64,000 nucleotides of DNA. It comes from VRUE01 sp963817945 (lineage in GTDB: Bacteria > Actinomycetota > Thermoleophilia > Solirubrobacterales > 70-9). The position numbers and the translations under genes are program-made. The stretch lies in contig CAWFQH010000001.1 in NCBI GenBank assembly GCA_963817945.1, positions 771,299-835,298 of the forward strand, in the 5' to 3' direction. Positions 24,774-33,709 of this stretch are shown piece after piece. Every line of letters starts with the position of its first letter. Positions within the stretch are counted from its first letter, which is position 1. The notes under the pieces are model-generated. The model was not told the origin of the DNA and made no database searches. It saw only the letters and a list, made by a program, of their open reading frames with translations.

Positions 24774-26462
24774 GTGCCCACCCACGACGTACTGGTGATC
24801 GGGGCCGGCCTGGCCGGACAGAGGGCGGCTCTGGCAGCGGCCGAGCAGGGCGTCTCGGTCGGCATCCTCAGCAAGGTCCACCCGGTGCGCTCGCACTCCA
24901 ACGCCGCGCAGGGCGGCATCAATGCAGCTCTAAACCCCGGCGATTCGTGGGAGTCGCACGCTTTCGACACGGTCAAGGGCTCCGACTACCTGGGCGACCA
25001 GGACGCGATCGAGATCATGTGCCGCGAGGCGCCGGAGGAGATCCTCCATCTCGAGCACCTCGGCGTCACCTTCCACCGCAACGAGGAGGGCAAGCTCGGC
25101 ACCCGCGCCTTCGGCGGCGCCTCGGCAGCCCGCACCTACTACGTCGCCGACATCACCGGCCAGGCGATCATGCACGTCCTCTACGAGCAGCTGATGAAGC
25201 ACTCCGAGACGGTTGCCCGCTACGAGGAGTGGTTCTGCACGGCGCTGGCGATGGACGAGAAAGGCGAGTGCTGCGGAGTCGTCACCCGCAACATCGCCGA
25301 CGGCTCGATGCAGCTGTTCACCGCCAAGGCGGTGATCCTCGCCAGCGGCGGCAACGGGCAGGTCTGGCAGCCGACCACGAACGCGCTGATCTGCACCGGC
25401 GACGGGATCGCGATGGCCTACCGGGCCGGGGCGAAGCTGATGGACATGGAGATGATCCAGTACCACCCGACGACCCTGGCGGGCAAGGGCTTCCTGATAA
25501 CCGAGGGCGCGCGCGGCGAGGGCGCCCACCTGCTCAACGCCAAGGGCGAGCGCTTCATGGAGCGCTACGCGCCGAACAAGATGGAGCTGGCCTCGCGCGA
25601 CGTCGTCTCGCGTGCCGAGCAGACCGAGATCAACGAGGGTCGTGGCTTCCCCGACGGGACCGTCGCACTCGATATCACCGTGGTGCCGCGCAAGCGCGTC
25701 CACGAGGCCCTGCGCGAGATCGTCCTCGTCGGCCGCGACTTCGCCGGCGTCGACATCACCCGCGAACCGATCCGGATCAAGCCCGGCAACCACTACACGA
25801 TGGGCGGCGTCAAGACCGACGTCGACGGCCGGACCGACATCCCCGGCCTCTACGCCGCCGGCGAGGTCGCCTGCGTCTCGGTCCACGGCGGCAACCGCCT
25901 CGGCGCCAACTCGCTTCTCGACACGCTGATCTTCGGTCGTCGCTCCGGCGCCGACGCCGCCGTCCGCGCCAAGCAGATCGCCGGCTCGCGGCCAACGCCG
26001 GGGGTGCTCAAGGCCGAGGAGGAGCAGATCGACGCGATTGCCGCCCGCGAGAAGGGCTCCGGCCGGCGCGTCTCGGAGATCAAGCGCGAGCTGGGCGAGA
26101 CGATGGACAAGCACGTGGCTGTTTTCCGCGAGGAGGCAGGCATCCAGGAGGCGCTGGAGACCGTGCGCCGGCTCAAGGGGGAGGCGCAGTCCGCCTACAT
26201 CGACGACAAGGGCAGCATCTTCAACCAGGACCTGCTTGCCGCAATCGAGCTGGGGTACATGCTGGACAACGCCGAGTGCACCTGCGTGGCGGCGCTCGAG
26301 CGCAAAGAGAGCCGCGGCGCCCAGTACAGGACCGACTTCCCCGAGCGCAACGACGAGGAGTGGCTCAAGCACATCGATCTGCAGCGCGGAGACGACGGGC
26401 CGGAGCTCTCATACTCAGAGGTGACGATCACCCAGTGGGAACCCGAAGAGAGGAAGTACTAG
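24774..26462 (+). CDS. sdhA: Succinate dehydrogenase/fumarate reductase flavoprotein subunit
   Basis: 562 residues from GTG. It has an FAD-binding VIGAGLAGQRAA, the flavin-attaching histidine region VRSHSNAAQGGIN, an ILASGGNGQ stretch, YHPTTLAGKGFLITEGARGEG in the substrate domain (from about residue 229), HYTMGG and AAGEVACVSVHGGNRLGAN. It oxidises succinate to fumarate in the TCA cycle, passing electrons to SdhB. It begins the sdhA-sdhB-sdhE run with short spacing. The FAD-binding histidine and active-site arginine region (RSHS, GGNRLGANSL) are intact. Confidence 0.93.
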   Translation: MPTHDVLVIGAGLAGQRAALAAAEQGVSVGILSKVHPVRSHSNAAQGGINAALNPGDSWESHAFDTVKGSDYLGDQDAIEIMCREAPEEILHLEHLGVTFHRNEEGKLGTRAFGGASAARTYYVADITGQAIMHVLYEQLMKHSETVARYEEWFCTALAMDEKGECCGVVTRNIADGSMQLFTAKAVILASGGNGQVWQPTTNALICTGDGIAMAYRAGAKLMDMEMIQYHPTTLAGKGFLITEGARGEGAHLLNAKGERFMERYAPNKMELASRDVVSRAEQTEINEGRGFPDGTVALDITVVPRKRVHEALREIVLVGRDFAGVDITREPIRIKPGNHYTMGGVKTDVDGRTDIPGLYAAGEVACVSVHGGNRLGANSLLDTLIFGRRSGADAAVRAKQIAGSRPTPGVLKAEEEQIDAIAAREKGSGRRVSEIKRELGETMDKHVAVFREEAGIQEALETVRRLKGEAQSAYIDDKGSIFNQDLLAAIELGYMLDNAECTCVAALERKESRGAQYRTDFPERNDEEWLKHIDLQRGDDGPELSYSEVTITQWEPEERKY

Positions 26463-26466
26463 GAGC

Positions 26467-27711
26467 ATGGCCACCTACACGCTGAAAGTGCGCCGCTACC
26501 AGCCCGAGAGCGGTGAGGCCCCTTACTGGGAGGAATTCGACGTCGACCTCGATCCCTCGCTCTCGGTCCTCGACGGGATCCTGCAGGCCAAGGACCGCGA
26601 CGACGGCTCGCTTGCCGTGCGCTGCTCCTGCCGGGCGGCGATCTGCGGCTCCTGCGGAATGAAGGTCAACGGCTCCTCGACCCTGGCCTGCAAGACCCAG
26701 CTGGGCGAGGCCCACGCCGCCGCCAACCGCCGAGACATAAGCGCCGCCTCCTCTGCTTCCGCGACGGCGCGGGGATCAGATATGGACGCGCCGTCGCTCC
26801 CGCGTCCGGGGGCGGCGCCTCCTCCCCGTGGAGCCGACGAGGAGTACGAACCGAAGCGCAACGGGAACGGGACCAACCCAATCGTGGTCGAACCGATGGG
26901 CAACATGCCGGTGATCAAGGATCTGATCGTCGACATGGAGTCGACGCATTGGGAGAAGATCCGCCGCGTCACCCCCTGGCTGCTGCCGCACGGCGACCCA
27001 CCCGAGCGCGAGTACGTGGTCGAGCCGGAGTCGATGATCGACGTGACCCAGTCGATGGCCTGCATCCAGTGCGGCGCCTGCGTCTCCTCCTGCCTCTCGA
27101 TGGAGGCAGACCCGGAGTTCGTCGGGCCGGCGGCGCTGGCCAAGGCCTACCGCTTCGTCGGCGACCCACGCGACGGCGAGACGAAGGAGCGGCTGCACGA
27201 CCTGGCCCACGACCCGCACGGAATCTACGACTGCACCCACTGCTTCAGCTGCATCGATGCCTGCCCCAAGGGCGTGGCGCCGATGGACCAGATCATGCGG
27301 CTGCGACGACTGGCCGCCGAGGAGGGCATCGACGATGACCCGAACAACGGCCACAACCACATGGAGGCCTTCACCGGGATCATTGAGAAGAAGGGGACGC
27401 TCGACGAGGCGATGTTGCTGCAGGAGTCCTACGCCCCGGGCGTCAAAGGCAAGCTGAAACCGACCAAAGGGGCGATCAAGGGTCTGCTCGGCTCGATCCC
27501 GACCGGTCTTCGTGCCCTGAGGAGCGGCAAGGTGCGCTCGCTGGGACAGATGGTCCCGGGTGTCCATCACAAGCTTCCCGACCAGCACGACGTCAAAGCG
27601 ATCTACGAGCACGCCGAGGAACACGGCGAGGAACTGAACCTGTACATCAAGGGCGAGGGCGACGAGGAACTCGGCGCCGGCGAGGAGACCACGGAGGAGA
27701 GGCCCCGATGA
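26467..27711 (+). CDS. sdhB: Succinate dehydrogenase iron-sulfur subunit with extended linker and C-terminus
   Basis: 414 residues versus about 240 for a standard SdhB. The N-terminal 2Fe-2S domain has CSCRAAICGSCGM and LAC. The C-terminal cluster domain has CIQCGACVSSC and CTHCFSCIDACPKG. Between them is a ~55-residue low-complexity insertion rich in Ala, Ser, Pro and Gly (about residues 85-140), and after the clusters a ~120-residue extension. This layout matches non-classical (SdhE-type) complexes, in which electrons pass to a CCG-domain subunit instead of a heme b anchor. Four bases separate it from sdhA and it overlaps sdhE by four. Confidence 0.9.
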   Translation: MATYTLKVRRYQPESGEAPYWEEFDVDLDPSLSVLDGILQAKDRDDGSLAVRCSCRAAICGSCGMKVNGSSTLACKTQLGEAHAAANRRDISAASSASATARGSDMDAPSLPRPGAAPPPRGADEEYEPKRNGNGTNPIVVEPMGNMPVIKDLIVDMESTHWEKIRRVTPWLLPHGDPPEREYVVEPESMIDVTQSMACIQCGACVSSCLSMEADPEFVGPAALAKAYRFVGDPRDGETKERLHDLAHDPHGIYDCTHCFSCIDACPKGVAPMDQIMRLRRLAAEEGIDDDPNNGHNHMEAFTGIIEKKGTLDEAMLLQESYAPGVKGKLKPTKGAIKGLLGSIPTGLRALRSGKVRSLGQMVPGVHHKLPDQHDVKAIYEHAEEHGEELNLYIKGEGDEELGAGEETTEERPR

Positions 27712-28622
27712 GCAACGGAGACGCGATCAAGGTCGCCTACTGGCCGGGCTGCGTGTCGCGCGGCTTCACGCCCGAGCTGCACGGCTCGATGGCCCTGGTT
27801 GCCGAGCGCCTCGGAATCGAGCTGGTCGAACTGGACCGCGCCAACTGCTGCGGCGCCGGCGTCATCGCCGAGCACAATCAGGAGCTAGCCGACACCTTGA
27901 ATGCCCGCACGTTCGCGCTCGCCCAGCAGACCGGCCTCGCGATGATGAACATCTGCTCGACCTGCCAGGGAGCGCAGTCGGAGTGCCAGCAGCGCCTCGA
28001 TGCCGACTCCGCCTACCGCGCCCACATCAACGAGGTGCTGAGTGGGCAGGGGCTCGCCTACGAGAAGGGCAAGGACGGCTTCACCAACAAGAACTTCCTC
28101 TGGCTGCTGGTTGAGGACTACGGGCTCGATCGCCTCGCCGAGAAGGTCATGCGGCCGCTCTCGGGACTGCGGGTCGGCCCCTTCTACGGCTGCTACATCG
28201 TCCGCCCCAAGCACCGCCTCGGCTACGACGAGCACCCCGACCGCGACCTCTACCTGGAGCAGCTGATCGAGTTGCTCGGCGGCGAGGTGGTCGAGTACGA
28301 CGGCGCCCGCAAGTGCTGCGGCTTCCCGGTGATCACGATGAACCGCGAGACCTCGCTGCGCCAAGCCGGTACCCACGTCGGTGACGCGCTCGACGCCGGC
28401 GCCGACTGCCTGGTCACCCCCTGCCCGCTCTGCCACCTCAACCTGGACATGCAGCAACCCGAGGCAGCCAAGATCGTCAACCGGGACCTCGGCCTCGCGG
28501 TGCTGCACCTTCCGCAGCTAGTCGGCCTCGCGCTCGGCTTCGAGCCGAAGCAGCTCGGCATGGGCAAGCACATCGCCTCGACCGGCTGGGTCGAGGAGCG
28601 GCTGGCCAGCATCCCCGCCTGA
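27708..28622 (+). CDS. sdhE: SdhE/HdrB-like CCG-domain subunit of non-classical succinate dehydrogenase
   Basis: 304 residues with two CCG (cysteine-rich) modules: WPGCVSRG ... RANCCGAG ... CSTCQGA and YGCYIVRP ... RKCCGFP ... TPCPLCHLNL. This is the heterodisulfide-reductase-B type unit that replaces membrane anchors SdhC/D in class E succinate:quinone oxidoreductases, as known in Sulfolobus and epsilonproteobacteria. It probably binds a non-cubane iron-sulfur cluster and interacts with the membrane through amphipathic surfaces. No sdhF or sdhC gene follows; the operon ends with a hairpin and a tRNA gene on the other strand. Confidence 0.88.
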   Translation: MSNGDAIKVAYWPGCVSRGFTPELHGSMALVAERLGIELVELDRANCCGAGVIAEHNQELADTLNARTFALAQQTGLAMMNICSTCQGAQSECQQRLDADSAYRAHINEVLSGQGLAYEKGKDGFTNKNFLWLLVEDYGLDRLAEKVMRPLSGLRVGPFYGCYIVRPKHRLGYDEHPDRDLYLEQLIELLGGEVVEYDGARKCCGFPVITMNRETSLRQAGTHVGDALDAGADCLVTPCPLCHLNLDMQQPEAAKIVNRDLGLAVLHLPQLVGLALGFEPKQLGMGKHIASTGWVEERLASIPA

Positions 28623-28626
28623 TCGT

Positions 28627-28642
28627 CCCGCTTATTTGCGGG
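28627..28642 (+). terminator. Short hairpin after sdhE, weak terminator candidate
   Basis: CCCGC, a TTATTT loop, then GCGGG begins five bases after the sdhE stop. The stem is only five pairs and no U-tract follows, so it may be an RNA-stabilising or attenuating hairpin rather than a strong terminator. It also lies just beyond the 3' end of the convergent tRNA gene. Confidence 0.35.
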
Positions 28643-28654
28643 CCCAGGAGGGAA

Positions 28655-28727
28655 TGGCGAGGGCCGGAATCGAACCGGCGACACCACGATTTTCAGTCGT
28701 GTGCTCTACCAACTGAGCTACCTCGCC
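28655..28727 (-). tRNA. tRNA-Phe (anticodon GAA)
   Basis: On the minus strand the cloverleaf is complete. It has a 7-bp acceptor (GGCGAGG with CCTCGCC), U8-A9, a D arm GCTC-AGTTGGTAGA-GCAC, an anticodon stem with ACTGAAAAT in the loop (GAA anticodon), and a T arm with GGTTCGATTCC. The discriminator base is A and the 3' CCA is not encoded, as is common in actinobacteria. It is 73 nt long. Confidence 0.95.
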
Positions 28728-28806
28728 TCGCAAGGAACGCGGTGTGGGGTGCCGCGCAGTCGGAAGGCTAGCGCCCGGCGGAATCGGCGGCTGATTGCAT
28801 GGGGGC

Positions 28807-29985
28807 GTGCGTGGGATCGGTGCAGCGCTGGCACTGGCCGCCGTCGGCACGGCGGCGACGCTCGCCCTCTCGGGCGGAGCGGCGACCGATCCGCCGATGC
28901 CGCAGGGGTTCCCCGGCGTGCGGCCATCGTTCCTCGGCGGCGCTGCGGTGGCGGGGGACGGCGAGCGCCGCTGGCTGGCGCGATCCAGACCCCTCGCGGC
29001 AGCGGCCCCGGCCTGGGCGAGGAGGTTGCAGGCGCGCTCCCTGCTCGTACTGCGAGCCCTGACCGACCTGCGCAGCGGCGTCGCCGTGGCCGGAGCGCGG
29101 CCAGGATGGGCGTACGTCTGGCCGCGCGATGCCTCCGCCGTTGCCATCGCCCTCGCCCGGGCCGGCTATCGGTCAGAGGCACGGCGGATCGTGCGCTTTC
29201 TGCACGACCTCGACCTTGATGCGGCGGCGCGGTTTTACGCCAACGGCGAGCCAGTCCCGGGGCGTGACGCGCAGGGCGATGCGACCGCTTGGGTCGCCGC
29301 GGCCGCGCAAGCGGCCGCGATCGTCCCTCGGCGAAGCTCCTCAACCCGCTTGACGGCTCTCGTTCGCTCTATCGAGTGGCGCGACCGCGCCGATTACCAG
29401 GAGAAAGAGGACGGCGACTACCTCGGCAACGCGATCGCCTCCGGCATCTCGGCGGGGCGCCTACAGAAAGCGTTCGCGTCGCCGCGAGGACTGGTGCGGC
29501 GGGCTGGCGACTTTCGGTCCGGTCTCGACACGGCCGCCGCCTGGGCGGTGCGCCCGTTTACGCAGCCGGACCTGTTTGAGCGCGCGCGCCGGACGCTGCT
29601 GCGGTTCGCAGCGGCGAGCGGCAGGTTTGGCCTCCTCCCTTCGGAGGACTGGGATGGCGGTGAGGACCCGTGGACGGCGCCAACCGCCTGGACTGCCTGG
29701 AGCCTCGCGGCGCTCGCGCGCGAGGACGGTCGCACCGGGGCTTTCGCGCGGGCCCGTCGCGAGCAGCGAGCCGCGCTCCGCTTGATCGCGGCCCTGCGCC
29801 GCACTGCGACGCCGCTCGGCCTCTTGCCCGAGCGCGTGGACGCGGAGACCGGCGCGCCGCGCTCGACCACGCCGCTCGCCTGGTCCCACGCCTTCGCGAT
29901 CCTCGCCCTGCGCGAGCTCTGGCCAGGGGTGGGGGCAGTTGACCGACCTATACGGTGGTCAACTGCACCCAGGTCGCCTAGATAG
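28807..29985 (+). CDS. Secreted GH15/glucoamylase-like six-hairpin glycosidase
   Basis: About 392 residues from the GTG at 28807, which starts a signal-like stretch (GAALALAAVGTAATLALSGG); a TTG four codons earlier is also possible. The (alpha/alpha)6 toroid shows WAYVWPRDASAVAIAL, the usual subsite motif W-x-R-D of GH15 proteins. It then shows a DWDGGEDPW segment and PLGLLPERVDAETG followed by TPLAWSHAF, where the glutamate is the expected catalytic acid. Substrates of the family are alpha-glucans and trehalose; the specificity here is unknown. Export suggests action on external or surface glucan. The 3' end overlaps the convergent gene by eight bases. Confidence 0.7.
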   Translation: MRGIGAALALAAVGTAATLALSGGAATDPPMPQGFPGVRPSFLGGAAVAGDGERRWLARSRPLAAAAPAWARRLQARSLLVLRALTDLRSGVAVAGARPGWAYVWPRDASAVAIALARAGYRSEARRIVRFLHDLDLDAAARFYANGEPVPGRDAQGDATAWVAAAAQAAAIVPRRSSSTRLTALVRSIEWRDRADYQEKEDGDYLGNAIASGISAGRLQKAFASPRGLVRRAGDFRSGLDTAAAWAVRPFTQPDLFERARRTLLRFAAASGRFGLLPSEDWDGGEDPWTAPTAWTAWSLAALAREDGRTGAFARARREQRAALRLIAALRRTATPLGLLPERVDAETGAPRSTTPLAWSHAFAILALRELWPGVGAVDRPIRWSTAPRSPR

Positions 29986-30463
29986 CCGCGAGGGCGGCGC
30001 TGACAGCCTCCTCGGGCGTCGAGGCAGCGAGGATGCCCGGGGCAGACTCCATCGCACCCTCGCCGCGCAGCGTCCAGCTGCGCAGGGCGATCACCGGGCG
30101 GCCGATCGCTCGCGCGAAGCCGATCTCCGAGAGGGTCCCCCACTCGCCGCCGACGGCGATCGTCGCCTCCCCCGAGGCGACGACGGCGAGGTTGCGGCCG
30201 TGGCCGATGCCGCTGGCGACGACATGCGTGCAGTAGGGGTTGGCGTCTCCCGGCTCGGTCGTCGGCACGATTCCGACCACCGTCCCGCCGGCCTCCGCCG
30301 CACCGCGTGCCGCGGCCTCCATCACGCCCCCGCGGCCGCCGCAAACCACGACCGCGCCGGCGTCGGCCAGCCCTTTGCCGACCGCCTCCGCCAGCTGCGC
30401 CAGCTCCGAACCCTGCTCGCACCGGCCCGAGCCGATCACCGCCACCTGCCTGCTCCTCGACAC
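29978..30463 (-). CDS. TIGR00725 family LOG-like nucleotide-binding protein
   Basis: 161 residues from GTG. VAVIGSGRC at the N-terminus, VVCGGRGGVMEAAARGA, NPYCTHVVASGIGHGRN and AVGGEWGTLSEIGFA define the TIGR00725 subgroup of the LOG/SLOG superfamily. These are compact Rossmann proteins thought to bind nucleotide-like ligands, and their biochemical role is mostly unproven. It is the second SLOG-type protein in the window and only distantly similar to the one at 22.1 kb. It lies downstream of the helicase gene on the same strand. Confidence 0.8.
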   Translation of the reverse strand: MSRSRQVAVIGSGRCEQGSELAQLAEAVGKGLADAGAVVVCGGRGGVMEAAARGAAEAGGTVVGIVPTTEPGDANPYCTHVVASGIGHGRNLAVVASGEATIAVGGEWGTLSEIGFARAIGRPVIALRSWTLRGEGAMESAPGILAASTPEEAVSAALAAI

Positions 30464-30500
30464 GCCGCGATGATTGCGCGTGGCCCGGCCGGCAACCGGC

Positions 30501-32777
30501 TCAGGCGGCCTGCATGGTCCTCATCAGCTCCAGCGCCCCGGCCTTGTGCAACGGTTCGTTGAGGTTGCCGCACTTGGGGCTCTGCACGCAGGAGGGGCAG
30601 CCTGACTCGCAGGGGCACTCGCCGATCAGCCGCTCGGCGTCGCCCAGGAGGCGCTCGAACTGCTCGTAGCCACGCAGCGAGATGCCGACCCCGCCCGGAT
30701 GGCCATCGTAGATGAAGATCGTCGAGCGGCCGGTCTGGAAGTGGACGTTGGTCGAGAGGCCACCGATGTCCCAGCGGTCGCACATCGCGATCAGCGGCAG
30801 CACCGCGATCTGGCCGTGCTCGGTCGCGTGCAGGGCGCCGAGCAGGACGTCGGGCGGCAGCGCGCCGCTGAGCCGCTCCGGCAGCACGTACCAGAGTGCC
30901 TGGGTGACGAAATGCTGCTCGGGCAGCTCCAGCGCGACGACGTCGATCGGTTCCTGATCGGAGATCGAGACGCGCTGGAAGGCGATCACCTGCTCGGTTA
31001 CCGAGACTTCTCCGAAGTGCAGCTCAACACCGGCGATGGACCGCTGCTCGCGGACCCGCTCAATGTAGATCTCGGTCTCCTTTTTGGGGCGCGTATACCA
31101 GTCGCCGTCGAAGCGGGAGACGATCGCCCGCCGGCCCTCGACGTCGAGCTGCTCGACCTCGTAGGAGCGGCCGAGGTGGAGGTAGACGGCACCGGGGTGA
31201 ATCGTGGTGAAGGCACGCTCTGCCTCGACCAGGCCGAGCATCTCGCCCGATTCGCGCTCGATCACCGCCACCGAGTCGCTCGAGGCCGAGCGCAGGGCGA
31301 TCTTGGCGGCGACGAAGCCGCTACTGCGCGGCAACAGCTTGCCGCCGGCTCGGCGTAGCTCACCGGCCGAGGCCAGCCGCTCCGCCCGCTCCTGCCACTG
31401 CTCGCCGAAGATCCCATCGTCCTCGGCGCTGAGCGGCAGCTCGTAGGCGGCCGCGACCAGGTGCCGGGCCGCGATCTGCTCGCTTTCGTGATCGAGGATC
31501 GCCGCCTCCACGGGACGACCGATGAACTCCTCGGGATGGCGGCAGAAGAACTGGTCGAGCGCGTCCTGCCCGGCGACGTAGACAGCTAGCCCGCGCCGTC
31601 GCCGGCCCGCGCGGCCCCACATCTGTCGCAGGCTGGCGACCGTCCCAGGGAAGGTGACGCAGATCGCCGCGTCGAGCTCGCCGATGTCGATCCCCAGCTC
31701 GAGCGCGTCGGTGGCGACCACCGCCAGCAGCTCGCCCTGCGCCAGGCGCGCCTCGATCTCGCGCCGCTGCTGCGGCGTGTAGCCGCCGCGGTAGGGGGCG
31801 ATCCGCTCCGCCAGCTCCGGTTTCCCGCGTGCCGTCAAGTTGTCGCGGGTGAAGCGCTGGATCAGCTCGATTCCGCGCCGGCTCTTGAGAAAGCAGATCG
31901 TCCGCACCCCCTGCGAGACCAGCTCCGCCAGCAGGTCGGCCGCCTCGCCGAGGGCCGAGCGCCGCGTCCCGCTGGCCTTGTCGATCAGCGGCGGGTTCCA
32001 CATCGCGATCTCGCGGCCGGTCCGCGGCGCACCGTCGTCGTCGAGGAGCTCGAACGGCTCGCCGACGAGGCGCTCGGCCAGCTCGACCGGGTTGGCGATC
32101 GTCGCCGAGGCGAGCAGGAAGCGCGGCTCCGAGCCGTAGGCGCGGGCGATCCGCCGCAGCCGCCTCAGCACGTTGGCGACGTGGGACCCGAGCACGCCGC
32201 GGTAAGTGTGCGCCTCGTCGACGACCACCCAGCCGAGGTTGGCGAGGAAGTCGCCCCAGCTCTTGTGGTTGGGCAGGATCCCGACGTGGAGCATGTCGGG
32301 GTTGGTGAGGACGAGGTTGTTGCGGCGCCGGATCGAGGGACGCTCCTCGCGGGGCGTGTCGCCGTCGTAGATCGCCTCGCGCAGGTGCGGCGGTCGCAGT
32401 GCGGCAAGCTTGCGTGCCTGGTCCTGCGCCAGCGCCTTGGTCGGGTAGAGGTAGAGGGCGCGGCGCTTGGCGTCGCGGGCGATCCCGTCGAGGACCGGCA
32501 GGTTGAAGGCGAGGCTCTTGCCCGAGGCGGTGCCGCTGGTGAGAACGAGGTTGGAGTCCGCAGCGGTCTCCAGCGCCTGGCGCTGGTGCGAGTAGAGGCG
32601 CTCAATGCCGCTCCTGCGCAGCGCCTCGACAAGGCCGGGATCGAGCGAGGACGGCAGCGCCACCGGCTGCGCCGGTCGCTCCTGCTCGGAGCTCTCGGCG
32701 ACGATGCGACCGTCGCGTCGGGCCGGGTCGATCGCCACCGACCACGGATGCTCCAGCAACGACCGGGAGGCCGTCAT
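30501..32777 (-). CDS. DEAD/DEAH-box helicase with DUF1998 zinc-binding C-terminus (MrfA-like)
   Basis: 758 residues. Motif I is SGTASGKSLAF, Q-motif-like YSHQRQAL, motif II VVDEAHTY, motif III ASATIANP and motif VI region QMWGRAGRRRRG. The C-terminal DUF1998 has four cysteines in CPCESGCPSCVQSPKCG, a metal site required in Bacillus MrfA. MrfA is a 3'-5' helicase repairing mitomycin C adducts and crosslinks outside the nucleotide excision pathway; YprA/Hrq1-like proteins share this architecture. Together with endonuclease IV and the PafBC-like regulator it gives the window several DNA repair genes. It overlaps folP by four bases and was probably cotranscribed with it. Confidence 0.88.
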   Translation of the reverse strand: MTASRSLLEHPWSVAIDPARRDGRIVAESSEQERPAQPVALPSSLDPGLVEALRRSGIERLYSHQRQALETAADSNLVLTSGTASGKSLAFNLPVLDGIARDAKRRALYLYPTKALAQDQARKLAALRPPHLREAIYDGDTPREERPSIRRRNNLVLTNPDMLHVGILPNHKSWGDFLANLGWVVVDEAHTYRGVLGSHVANVLRRLRRIARAYGSEPRFLLASATIANPVELAERLVGEPFELLDDDGAPRTGREIAMWNPPLIDKASGTRRSALGEAADLLAELVSQGVRTICFLKSRRGIELIQRFTRDNLTARGKPELAERIAPYRGGYTPQQRREIEARLAQGELLAVVATDALELGIDIGELDAAICVTFPGTVASLRQMWGRAGRRRRGLAVYVAGQDALDQFFCRHPEEFIGRPVEAAILDHESEQIAARHLVAAAYELPLSAEDDGIFGEQWQERAERLASAGELRRAGGKLLPRSSGFVAAKIALRSASSDSVAVIERESGEMLGLVEAERAFTTIHPGAVYLHLGRSYEVEQLDVEGRRAIVSRFDGDWYTRPKKETEIYIERVREQRSIAGVELHFGEVSVTEQVIAFQRVSISDQEPIDVVALELPEQHFVTQALWYVLPERLSGALPPDVLLGALHATEHGQIAVLPLIAMCDRWDIGGLSTNVHFQTGRSTIFIYDGHPGGVGISLRGYEQFERLLGDAERLIGECPCESGCPSCVQSPKCGNLNEPLHKAGALELMRTMQAA

Positions 32778-33682
32778 GCGGCGTCCTCAGTCGGCCGAAT
32801 AGGTCGACTATTCGGCCTCCCTGCGTCCTTGCCTGACGACGCCCGGATCGCTGCTGCAACCCTGACAGCCTGCAGCGACGAGTGGTCGTGAATCCGCAAT
32901 ATGTCGGCGCCGCCGCGCACGGCCATGGCGACTGCGGCGACCGTCCCCCACTCGCGCTCGGAAGCTGGCAGTCGATCGTTCCACGAGCCGGCCAAGACGG
33001 CGCCGATGAAGTCCTTGCGTGAGAGCGAGACGTAGAGGGGCAGGCCGAGCTCGCGGAGCTCTGGGAGCCGCCGCAGGATCTCCAGGTCCTGCTCGGTGGT
33101 GAGGTCGAAGTCGAGTCCGGGGTCGATGGCGATCTGCTCCTCGCCGACCCCCAGTCCGCGAGCCGCCTCGACTCTCCCCCCGAACCAGGACTTGAGGTGG
33201 TCGACGACGTCGTCGTACTCGCGCGTGGGACGGTCCACCCGCGGCGGCCCCTCGATGTGCATCAGCACATAGCCGCAGTTGCTTTCGGCGACCAGCTCGA
33301 ACATCTCCTCCGAGCCGCCCGAGATGTCGTTGATCGCAGCCGCGCCGGCGGCCAGCGCCGGCCGCGCCACCTCGACGGAGAAGGTGTCGGCCGAGATCGG
33401 GATCCCCGTCCCCGCCAGCCCCTCGATCGCCGGGGCCAGCGACGCCGCCTCCTCCTCGGGTGGCACTGGCGGCCCACTCCGTGCCGCCACCGCGCCCACG
33501 TCGAGCATGTCGAATCCCGCCTCGACCAGCGCCCGGCCGTCGGCGACGGCCTGGTCCGGCGTCCCGCTCCGCGCCCCCTCGAACATCGAGTCGGTGGTGA
33601 CGTTGACGATGCCGGCAGCAAGCGGCTGAGCGAGATGGAGGCTGGCCGCGCCCAGCCTCCAGATTGGGTCCGACGGTGGCAT
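32774..33682 (-). CDS. folP: Dihydropteroate synthase
   Basis: 302 residues. GIVNVTTDSMFEGAR, DVGAVAARSGPP (in place of the usual D-I-G-G-E-S-T-R), ISADTFSVEVARPAL, INDISGG, DPGLDF and LSRKDFIGA with a final IRIHDH-type motif (LRIHDHSSL) identify a TIM-barrel DHPS, which joins p-aminobenzoate and dihydropterin pyrophosphate in folate synthesis. The D-S-F-S-D motif is altered to TTDSMFEG, and substitutions in loop 1/2 suggest this could be one of the divergent DHPS-like copies seen in actinobacteria (FolP2 type). Other folate genes are not nearby. A 25-base palindrome lies inside its 3' end. Confidence 0.8.
   Translation of the reverse strand: MPPSDPIWRLGAASLHLAQPLAAGIVNVTTDSMFEGARSGTPDQAVADGRALVEAGFDMLDVGAVAARSGPPVPPEEEAASLAPAIEGLAGTGIPISADTFSVEVARPALAAGAAAINDISGGSEEMFELVAESNCGYVLMHIEGPPRVDRPTREYDDVVDHLKSWFGGRVEAARGLGVGEEQIAIDPGLDFDLTTEQDLEILRRLPELRELGLPLYVSLSRKDFIGAVLAGSWNDRLPASEREWGTVAAVAMAVRGGADILRIHDHSSLQAVRVAAAIRASSGKDAGRPNSRPIRPTEDAA
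32793..32817. repeat. 25-bp near-palindrome inside the 3' end of folP
   Basis: GGCCGAATA and TATTCGGCC are separated by seven bases containing GTCGAC, so nearly the whole 25 bases are self-complementary. It lies within the last ~20 codons of folP and just before the helicase start (ATGA overlap). A hairpin here could occlude the ribosome site of the helicase gene. It may also be a protein-binding site or chance. Confidence 0.4.
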
Positions 33683-33709
33683 CGAGACGAGCTTATGCCC
33701 CTGGCGGCA

